A stretch of 64,000 nucleotides of DNA from NCBI RefSeq assembly GCF_030704535.1, contig NC_081821.1, positions 6,773,001-6,837,000 of the forward strand, given 5' to 3'. The translations under genes and the position numbers were made by a program. Origin of the DNA: Vitis vinifera (taxonomy: Eukaryota > Streptophyta > Magnoliopsida > Vitales > Vitaceae). Below the pieces are notes generated by a model. The model saw only the letters and a list, made by a program, of their open reading frames with translations. It was not told the origin of the DNA and made no database searches. This document shows, in pieces, positions 13,092-21,700 of this stretch; the first letter of the stretch is position 1; every line of letters starts with the position of its first letter.

Positions 13092-13917
13092 TGAGTGGAA
13101 AAGCTAGAAATCATAAGAAACCTGCTGGTGCAACTGCTAAAGTGTATTGGAGGTTATACCTAGGACCTTTTTTTTGTTTTCATAGTTTGGATGGAGTTTG
13201 GCCACCCTTTTCTCCTGCTGTCTATCCAAGCAAAAGAGGATTAAAAACCAGGATAAAGTTTTTGTTTGGCTACCATTCTTCTTTGATTATACTGTATCTT
13301 AATTCAAATAGTAGACAGTGAATAGTCTGGATTTCCTGTAAGTTTCTAATGCCTTTCAGTCTCGGGAGAGGAGATGGATTATTCCAACTTCTAATATTAT
13401 AAATTTTTAATCAGTTAGATGAAAATTAGTTTCATTTATCTGAAATGCTGTTAATAGAAATGTTTCATGTGTAGCAGCAGAGTCTTGCAGCTGGTAAGGT
13501 AGTTCAGCCGGTGATAAATCCTGGTAAAGGTATATATCACTTAAATAGAATTTATTTATTTATTTAGTTTAACGAGAAATGAGTCACTTCTATACTGAAA
13601 TGCTGCTAATACGTCGTTTTTTTATTTTCTTTCCTTTTTTTCCCCTTGGTTTAAAGATTATCTAAATTCTCAAATATTCACGTTGATAACTCTTTTAGTA
13701 TTTGCTGCAACAGACTTGATCATTTCTGGCACATAATTGGGACTTAATGATCATAGATTCATGGGATTTGGAAGGTACTATCTATTAATCCATTGATTAA
13801 TGATTTTATCGATTTGATTCTTATTCAGCTACATGGATAATATACTTAACCTGTTCTAACACTCAAAAGGCCCAATTAGATTTCAGAACAAATACAAGGT
13901 TTCCACATTCTTGGAGC
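13092..13917. other. 3' flank of PPR gene 1
   Basis: Probably 3' UTR followed by unannotated DNA. A 76-codon ORF begins with the ATG that overlaps the PPR stop codon but shows no recognisable family, and I regard it as untranslated. No other gene is seen. Confidence 0.4.
13910..13917 (+). repeat. 8-bp target-site duplication, left copy (CTTGGAGC)
   Basis: Identical to 14726-14733 and exactly flanking the terminal inverted repeats of the hAT element. Eight base pairs is the hAT duplication length. Confidence 0.8.
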
Positions 13918-14301
13918 CAAGGATGAAAATATCGATAATCACGGATATATCGGTACTTCGATTTTACGGATATATCGGCAGATATTTTGGAAAAAAATAT
14001 CGATAAGTTTAAAATTGTTAAAAACTCATAAAAATATAAGGAAAACCTCATAATAATATAATTAGAAGTATAATAGATATTTTATTGAAAATTTTGATAT
14101 ATGTATAACATAATTTATTATATTTGATAATAATATCGTATACATCAATAAAAATATGAATTTTATAAGTGTACATTTATTATTAAATTACATATAATAT
14201 TATGATATTTAATTATAATATGTCTAATTTTAAAATATATATTAATATTAAAATATGATCCATTTAATTTAATTGTATTAAACAATATAAAATAAATTAT
14301 G

Positions 14302-14326
14302 ATATATATATATATATATATATATA
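14302..14326. repeat. (AT)n microsatellite inside the hAT element
   Basis: Uninterrupted AT dinucleotides, about 25 bp. Confidence 0.9.
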
Positions 14327-14559
14327 ATTTTTTAATATTTAATTAATTATTAATGATATTAAAACATTATGAAGAAAATTATATAATTTTTATATTTTTG
14401 GTAATTAATTTAAAATTTTTTTGCATTTAATTATAAAATTATTATAATTAATTTGCTCTTTAAAATATTCTTTTAATATTTTCTTTATATAATGAGTTTA
14501 AGTATATATAAGTTTAGTACACATTATATAATAAGGGCAAGTTAATCCAAATGGCAAGT

Positions 14560-14659
14560 GGAATGAACCTCAAACCTTCAAATCCCTTTGGAAGCAAAAG
14601 GGGAGGCGCAATGAATCCCAAACCTTCAAATCCCTTTGGAAGCAAAAGGAGAGGCGCAC
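14560..14659 (+). repeat. Two ~50-bp tandem units near the right end of the hAT element
   Basis: Each unit runs from AATGAA(C/T)C(T/C)CAAAC through CTTCAAATCCCTTTGGAAGC and ends in GAGGCGCA. The two differ at only a few bases. They are subterminal, where hAT transposases normally bind repeated motifs. Confidence 0.75.
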
Positions 14660-14725
14660 TAGCACGTTGATTTCACTGCACAAGCGCACTAGCCCAAAAG
14701 AAATATCGCGACATTTTCCTCCTTG

Positions 14726-14733
14726 CTTGGAGC
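14726..14733 (+). repeat. 8-bp target-site duplication, right copy (CTTGGAGC)
   Basis: Matches 13910-13917 exactly and abuts the right hAT terminus. Confidence 0.8.
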
Positions 14734-14764
14734 CAACAATATGATATAGTAGTCAATAGAAACC

Positions 14765-14773
14765 AAAACCATT
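14765..14773 (+). repeat. 9-bp target-site duplication, left copy (AAAACCATT)
   Basis: Identical to 16141-16149 and immediately outside the long terminal inverted repeats. Nine base pairs is the usual Mutator-family duplication. Confidence 0.9.
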
Positions 14774-16140
14774 GAGTTTAAGACCAAAATAATTTATTTG
14801 TAAAAAAAAATGATAAGAATAGTATCCATTTGAAAATATTTGTCAAAGTAGTCTTCTTTGTCCACGTAAGCATCCACATGGATTTTAAGTGTAAAAAACC
14901 ACCGTTGGTGACTGTGGTTTTAAAACTTATAGAAATTTTCTTAAAACCACAGTTACAAACTGTGGTTTTATAATTTCTCTTAGAACCACAGTTACTAACT
15001 GCGGTTTTAAAAGAAGTCTCCTTAAAACCACAATTACAAACTGTGGTTTTACAATTTCCCTTAAAACCACAGTTAGTAACTGTGGTTTTACAATTATTTT
15101 TAATCTTAATGGTGTTATAATTTTAATATTATTTTTAAAATATTTTTTTATCAAAACAACCATAAAACCACAGTTACTAACTATGGTTTTACTAATGGTG
15201 TTGTAATTTTAATATTATTTTTAAAATAATTTTTATCAAAATAACCATAAAACCACAGTTAGTAACTGTGGTTTTACATTTTAATATTATTTTTAAAATA
15301 TTTTTTTTATCAAAATACCCATAAAACCATAGTTACTATAACTATGGTTTTAAAAGAAATATTCTTAAAACCACAGTTACAAACCGTGGTTTTACAACTA
15401 TTTTTAATCCACACCTGTTTTAATAGTATTGTAATTTTAATATTATTTTAAAAATATTTTTTATCAAAATAACCATAAAACCACAGTTACTAACTGTGGT
15501 TTTACAATTATTTTCAATCCACATCTATTTTAATGGTGTTGAATGGTGTTGTAATTTTAATATTATTTAAAAAAAATTTTTTTTTATCAAAATACCCATA
15601 AAACCATAGTTACTATAACTATGGTTTTAAAAGAAGTATCCTTAAAACCACAGTTACAAACTGTGGTTTTACAATTTTCCTTAAAACCACAGTTAGTAAC
15701 TGTGGTTTTACAATTATTTTGATAAAAAATTACAACATAATTGTAATTTTGATAAAATAATATTTTAAAAATAATATTAAAATTACAACACCATTAAAAT
15801 AGATGCGGATTGAAAATGATTGTAAAACCACAGTTACTAACTGTGGTTTTAAGGGAAATTGTAAAACCACAGTTTGTAACTGTGGTTTTAAGGAAACTTC
15901 TTTTAAAACCGCAGTTAGTAACTGTGGTTCTAAGAGAAATTATAAAACCACAGTTTGTAACTGTGGTTTTAAGGAAATTTCTATAAGTTTTAAAACCACA
16001 GTCACCAACAATGGTTTTTTACACTTAAAATCCATGTGGATGCTTATGTGGACAAAGAAGACTACTTTAACAAATATTTTCAAATGGATACTATTCTTAT
16101 CATTTTTTTTTTACAAATAAATTATTTTGGTCTTAAACTC
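14774..16140. mobile_element. Non-autonomous Mutator-like element (MULE/foldback), 1367 bp, packed with palindromes
   Basis: Long terminal inverted repeats begin GAGTTTAAGACCAAAATAAT on each strand and extend about 380-390 bp (left about 14774-15153, right about 15747-16140) with only scattered differences. A 9-bp AAAACCATT duplication flanks the element. TIRs of hundreds of bases and a 9-bp duplication identify a Mutator-like element. No transposase is encoded; the ORF at 15803-16120 is just translated repeat. About 18 copies of a 27-bp palindrome, typified by AAAACCACAGTTA-C-TAACTGTGGTTTT (written as arm, centre, arm), are spread through it. Five lie in each TIR and eight in the middle, separated by related AT-rich spacers. 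The whole element can fold on itself as one large hairpin made of small hairpins. Confidence 0.88.
14895..16017. repeat. Array of about 18 palindromic units within the MULE
   Basis: Units start near 14895, 14943, 14981, 15024, 15063, 15164, 15249, 15323, 15367, 15477, 15600, 15645, 15684, 15824, 15863, 15905, 15946 and 15991. Arms are 13 nt (AAAACCACAGTTA and its complement) around a 1-nt centre. Variants include AAAACCATAGTTA with a longer centre (15323, 15600). Spacing is irregular, from about 38 to 140 bp. Units 1-5 mirror units 18-14, as expected from the TIRs. Spacers in the middle share GGTGTTGTAATTTTAATATT and TTTTTATCAAAAT. It is not a CRISPR array: the repeats are palindromic, spacers are related to one another, and the host is a plant. 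Confidence 0.9.
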
Positions 16141-16149
16141 AAAACCATT
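16141..16149 (+). repeat. 9-bp target-site duplication, right copy (AAAACCATT)
   Basis: Matches 14765-14773 and abuts the right MULE terminus ...CTTAAACTC. Confidence 0.9.
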
Positions 16150-16974
16150 GACCTTTTCGCTTATTTCCACCTGTCTCAACCATGATGTACCCATTTTTTC
16201 CATGTGAGGAGCTTCCTAGCATTTTCAGTGAAATTATAGGAACTGCTTTCCCACTGGGTCAAGTGCTTACTCATTCTGGTGGTCTGACATGTAGGGGAGG
16301 AACTCCTCATCATTCACTTACTTTCTTGTGTTTCAATTGTCTACTGAGGAAATCAGAAAGTAAACGACTCATTAAGGTGGTCATTATCTTTTGTAGAATT
16401 TCTCAGAAACTACATTATGTTTTAGGTGTATGATAATGAAATTGATGGTATGGGAGCAGCTGTGGTCCGCTTCTTTGACTATAACATTTATTAACCAAAC
16501 ATCCCAAATGTCATATACTTGGAACTTAAGGAATGGAAATATTCTTGCAAGACTATTTTGCTTTTATATTGTGGGTGGACTGACCTCAATCAATAGTTTA
16601 TAACGAAGTTCAACTGTGAGAATAGGTTAGTTAGAGTTAGTGGCTGTTAGACTTAGACCCGAGTATATGTAAGTTTAATCTAATAACTTAGTATCCGTTT
16701 GGATATACTTCCTATTGTTTTTGTTTAAAACGTCATTGATTACTGTTATGTCACATCCGAAAGGTATTGTTTGGACCATTGCTAAACAATTTCTTGCAGC
16801 ATGGTGCTCGTAATCATCACCATTTGTAGTTCCTACTACGCGCACTTGAACGTTTTATATTTTCTTGGAAAGTAAGTTTCCTGGACTTGATCAAGTTTGT
16901 CCTTTGAGTTTCGGACATCTTTTGAAAATTAGTTTTTTCAATTAAAAGAATAAGTTGTACAAACTTTTAATGGA

Positions 16975-17010
<36 letters not shown>

Positions 17011-17236
17011 GTTATGAAAATAAGTTTTTTTAAGACAAAATTTAAATATTTTTAATTATTTTTTTTTTACCAATAATAATTATAGATGTGAAGAGTACTT
17101 TGGAAATTTTTAGATTATATACAAGTTTCTATAAGGATGAATCAGAAAAAAAAAATATTCTTAGAACTAATTTTAAAAACTGTTTTTTTAATAATTATTT
17201 TCAAATAGATTGTCAAACATGTTCTTAGTGGTTGAG
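16150..17236. other. Intergenic stretch
   Basis: Contains an 83-codon plus-strand ORF (16182-16433) with no recognised family and an AT microsatellite at about 16975-17002. No gene is supported. Confidence 0.4.
16975..17002. repeat. (AT)n microsatellite
   Basis: About 28 bp of AT dinucleotides. Confidence 0.9.
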
Positions 17237-18057
17237 CAGTGGGGAGGCTAGGGACTTTTGTTAGGAGGGGCATCAAAGAAAAATATCATAGTCATCATTC
17301 ATAAATTGTAAGGTAATTAATAGTATTTTATATTATTATTAAAAAAATTAAATAATAATAAATATTAATTATGAAAATGTATCAAATTAAACAACCATGG
17401 TACTATGAACATTTAAAAAAAGTTTTAGGTTTTACATAAAAAAGAAATTTATCCGGAATATTTAAAGGAAATTTTCAAAAGAATTAAAAAAATAAAAAGA
17501 AAAATCATTAGAAATTTTTAATAATTTGAATTATTTTATAGCAAAAACCTTTAAAATTATTTTAAAGAATTCATTAATTTTTCTTCTAAATATTTTTAAA
17601 ATAAACTCATGTTATATTCTTACTTCTAAATAAAAATATAAATAATTAATAATAACTAAACAAATATTATTTTTTATGATTTAGTTCATTCAACCATAAA
17701 AAATAAGTATAAAAAGAGAAAATATTGAATCAATAAGAAAAAATAAGTAAGAATAATATTAAATAAGATTTTTTTTAAAAAAATTTATAGAGGGGCCAAA
17801 TTTTCCATTTTGGTTTTTATTTTCTTAAAAAAAATTTACATGTAAGGGATTTTTTATTTTTGGAAAATTGAGGGGAAATTTGTCATTTTGGTTTTTATTT
17901 TCCTAAAATTTTTTTACAATATAAGGGAATTTATTTATTTATTTATTAATTTTTTTGGAAAATTGAGGGGAAATTTTCCATTTTGGTTTTTATTTTCCTA
18001 AATTTTTTTTACATGTAAGGGAATTTTTCCATGAGCCAAGCTGGCTCCGCCAGTGTG
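17237..18057. mobile_element. Putative hAT-like element with degenerate TIRs, 821 bp
   Basis: The left end reads CAGTGGGGAGGCTAGGGAC. The right end on the minus strand reads CACACTGGCGGAGCCAGCTTG, an imperfect inverted repeat. Candidate 8-bp duplications TGGTTGAG (17229-17236) and TGGTTGCG (18058-18065) match at seven of eight positions. No coding capacity is seen. The right third is made of three tandem units starting near 17790, 17870 and 17965. The GGCGGAGCCAG terminus is a common sight in plant genomic repeats. The superfamily call is tentative. Confidence 0.5.
17790..18030 (+). repeat. Three tandem units of about 80-95 bp
   Basis: Each unit starts GAGGGG(C/A)(C/A)AAATTT, continues CATTTTGGTTTTTATTTTC, and ends in a TAAGGGA(A/T)TTTT stretch. 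The second unit has expanded TTTA repeats. Confidence 0.8.
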
Positions 18058-18712
18058 TGGTTGCGTGGGGTCGTGCTCGTGACTCGTGACTCGTGAGGAA
18101 TGAAAAAGTAAAAACTAATGCTTCATTAATTACAACGTATTCAAGGCAGCGTGATCTTAAATTACAAATTAAACGGACTGTTACTTAGGTAGTCAATTTG
18201 TTTAAATATAATCAGGAAGATATGCTTCTGCTCTATTATTTTTTCTTTCAATAGGATTCAGGTTACGTGGACCCCACATTCACATGGGCACCTGGGCCCT
18301 ACAAGAGGGCTCATGAAAACGCGTAGAGGGCACTTTGGTCATTTTGACAAGGGCAGTTTCGGTACATGAATTTCACGGTTTACGACTGGATTTGTGGAGA
18401 GCGACGGCCAATAAAAAGACACGAGTAATAAATAAGGAGAAATAAATCGTATTGAAAACCACCAATTACATGGGAAAGCGGCAAGAAGGGGGGTAATTTC
18501 GTTATTTTATGCTGGTTGGGTTCGTGCATAAAAAATGGCGAGAAGGGGGGTGTCTTCATTTCTGACTTCTGAGCAGTGAACACGAACAGCGAAGAGAGAG
18601 AAAACACCAACCTCAAACCCAAAGCTTCTTTATCTAGGCGCGAATTTTGAAATTAACGGTCGTATTTTCAGTTTTGAGTTGGACGTACATCTGCTAAGGT
18701 TCAGAGGCACCA
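18058..18712 (+). promoter_or_regulatory. Promoter and 5' UTR region of the ABCA7-type gene
   Basis: The sequence between the repeat and the ATG at 18713 is less AT-rich than its surroundings. It contains a CCAAT string at about 18408-18412. I cannot place the transcription start from sequence alone. Confidence 0.3.
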
Positions 18713-21700
18713 ATGGCGGATTCATCCTCCGGTCCCGCGAGCTTCTGGACCCAAGCCAACGCTTTGCTCAGAAAGAACTTAACCTTCCAGGTTTATTAAG
18801 ACATTGATTTTTTTTTTTTTTTTTTGTCTGTCGTTTCTATTTATGGGCTTGTTTAGTGGGATGCCTTTAATTTTATTTTATTTTTGGACTTTTTGTTTTT
18901 AATTTCTGTTGTTTGAAATTTTGAATTCATATTTAGTTACTGAATTGAAATGGATTGTTCCGTAACACCTTATCGTTTTGTGTATAGGCTGAGTTATTGG
19001 TCGTAATTGATGGGTAGTCCCTAGCTGGGCTGGTCTGATTTTAGGATCATAATTATTGTTGTTTATTTTTCTAGGTTTTGTTTTACTGGAAATTGAGTTT
19101 TTCAGTAACCGTGTGAATGAATCAGTTTTATCTGATGTGAAAAATTAAAAAAGAATGAGCTGAGAAAATGGCAGATTGCTGGAAATATTTTTGAAGGTGT
19201 TGTTTCAAATAAATTTGGTTAACATGCAGTGGATTTTTATTTGTTTGATGATTGGAACTTGAATAGTTCTTTTTTGTGTTATTGGAAAATCCAGGCCTTG
19301 ATCATGCCATTTTTTCCTTTAATTTTTTAAAGGAATATCAGTTCAGTTGTCAAAGTCATTATGATTTGAATTTGTTTGATGATTGGAACTTGAATCGTTC
19401 TTTTTTGTGTTGTTGGAAAATCCAGGCCTTGATCATGCCAATTTTTTCTTTAATTTTTTAAAGGAATATCATTTCAGTTGTCAAAGTCATTATTTTTTAT
19501 CTGGCAGGGACTAAGTTAAATGAGCCAATTTTCTGATCTTCAAATTCAGTTAATTTATATATATATGATGACATTCCTTCTGTTTATTGCAGAAACGAAA
19601 TATCAGGACAAATATTCGGCTCGTTTCATTCCCTATTTTACTCTGTGTGCTACTTGTTGTCATCCAAAAATTGGTCAACAGTGAATTGGATAAAGCTGAG
19701 AACAAGTGTGGCTGCATTTCTGTTACCAATGAAAATGGTCAAACTGAAAAGAGGTGTGGGATTCAGTACTCAACTCTGGATCAGGTGGGCACTTGTCCCA
19801 TTCCTAGCCCTCCAGAATGGCCTGCATTATTACAAGTACCAGCTCCTGAATATCGTGCAGTGAGAGCCGATTTTATTCAATTTACAGATTTGCCAGATGA
19901 CTCATGCAGGAGGACAGGGTCATGTCCTGCAACTATACTTTTCACTGGGAATAATCGATCTCTTGGATTAAGTATGTGTTAATCTCTGTATGCCTTTGTG
20001 AGTTTTAATCCATTATTTGATTTTGATTGCTTCATTTGTTGGGATGATGCAATTATGGATTTCTATTTGTTTTAACCTTAATCTATAATTCTTGATAGCT
20101 TTGGCTGGGAACATGTTCTCGAGTTCTTCCTCTCTAAATTCCTCCAATATTCTGGGTAATTTATCCAATTTTGTGCTTGTAAGTTCTTTTTCATCTTCCT
20201 TTTGTTTTCATTTTATTTATTTATTTCTTTAGATTATTTAAGTATCTTCTTTCACTTTCATCTTTGGTAATGATATTGTTATTTTGCATCTGTACTTCGC
20301 TTATCTTTTCTGTCATGATATTTGAATCAGCTTCTAACATGTCTTTTGTGAATGCGTTAGGGATCTGAATCAATGCCTGAGACGACCAATTTTCTTGATC
20401 CTGCTTTCTTCTCGGATCTTCCCATATATCATGTTGAACCTCAGTGTGCACCAAACTCAACATTTTCAGTGTCCTTCTCCTTAGCATCCACTAATGTGCA
20501 GCAAGGTTAACAGTTTGACCCTTGTAACTATAGTTACTCTCTCAAATCCTTAATTCTCTCAAATAAACTTTGAAATGCACATCCATGCTTTATGAACATG
20601 TGGATGGGATGTGGATTCTGCACAAGGCAAATATGATATGTGAATTAACCATATTATTTATGTTTAGTACTATATTGTTGATGCTGAACATGATGGTTTA
20701 ATTATCTAAAATTCTATGTTTCTATTTTACATTATTTGTAAATAGTAATCATTGTATGCAGTTTGTAAAATATTCATTGAAGAAGAAGGCAAAGCATGGA
20801 GAGATAATAACATATAAAAGTGCAATTTTTCATATTTTCTTCTAAACGGAAAAAAAAAAACCCAAATACTTGGCAAACAAAAAAGGGGCATGAGCCAACC
20901 CTCTCCTCGCCATTGATTTCAATAACCTTTTTATGAGGATGTTAGTTAAAGCTCTTGTTATGCTCGACTTTTTACATGTACTTTTTTTTTCTATGTTAAA
21001 TAATACAATGATGCTCAGATCTGTTCACTTCTTGTCCCTCCTAATATAATTTTAGGCATGCTTTGGGTGTCTGGTATAGTCAAAACTCTGTACAGGTGCC
21101 TCAAAGATACACTTATGGTTTTTGTAAAGATATCAGTTTAGCATACATTGTGCAACTCAATTAAGGAATCTAGGGCCTTAGAGCTACACATGTGGTTTAT
21201 GTAAAGACATTAGTTTAACATACATTGTGCAATTCAGTTAAGGAAGCTTCCATGTGGTAGATTCTATTTTTGAGGTTCCCTTGCTAACTCCAACCAGTTA
21301 AACTGTAGTCCATATCCTAGCTCAACTCAAGTTAAGTATTAGTCCCTATTATACAACTCTTCTGTTTGTTGAAAATCTTTGGATGATCAGTAAACCTCTG
21401 GGAAATATTTTGCATACATGATGAGTAACATCTATGTATGTCTCTTTGTGCACATATGTGCACATGTTGTATTTAGTGCTGTTTGAATAGAACATTCTGA
21501 AAATGCGTTTGATGCTTTATTTACTTTTTGTCTTCAATATAGAGATACAATGTGTTCAAGGCTTACATTTGTGGCGTAATAGTTCTTCTGAGATTAATGA
21601 TGAGCTGTTTAAGGGTTACCACAAAGGGAATTCAGAGAGGAAGATAAATGAGATTGTTGCAGGTTGGTATACCTGATATTGTTGACCGATGTATTTGATG

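Larger units (their letters stand above)
13918..14725. mobile_element. Ac-like non-autonomous hAT transposon, 808 bp
   Basis: The left terminus is CAAGGATGAAAATATCGATA. The right terminus read on the minus strand is CAAGGAGGAAAATGTCGCGATA. The two are imperfect inverted repeats that strongly resemble the Ac/Ds terminus (CAGGGATGAAA). An 8-bp CTTGGAGC duplication lies on both sides. The interior is extremely AT-rich, with a TA microsatellite at 14302-14326 and no transposase. Near the right end two ~50-bp tandem copies (about 14560-14659) share CTTCAAATCCCTTTGG and AGGCGCA. The element must rely on a transposase encoded elsewhere. Confidence 0.82.

Noticed and set aside
13091-13321. 76-codon ORF overlapping the PPR stop codon
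   Set aside because: Eukaryotic context gives no reason for translation of an overlapping downstream ORF, and no family is recognised. Most likely 3' UTR.
14765-14774. 10-bp rather than 9-bp duplication for the MULE
   Set aside because: AAAACCATTG occurs on both sides, but counting the G as target would break the symmetric G...C ends of the inverted repeats.
14895-16017. CRISPR-like spaced repeat array
   Set aside because: The window is a plant nuclear sequence, the repeats are full palindromes, spacers are related to one another, and the array lies inside a TIR element with a target duplication.
15803-16120. 105-codon ORF and its minus-strand counterpart at 14927-15163
   Set aside because: Both are translations of the palindrome repeats in the MULE and read as repeated N-C-G-F-K or V-V-L-R motifs without protein character.
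16182-16433. 83-codon plus-strand ORF
   Set aside because: No recognised family, no splice partners, and a composition like random ORFs.
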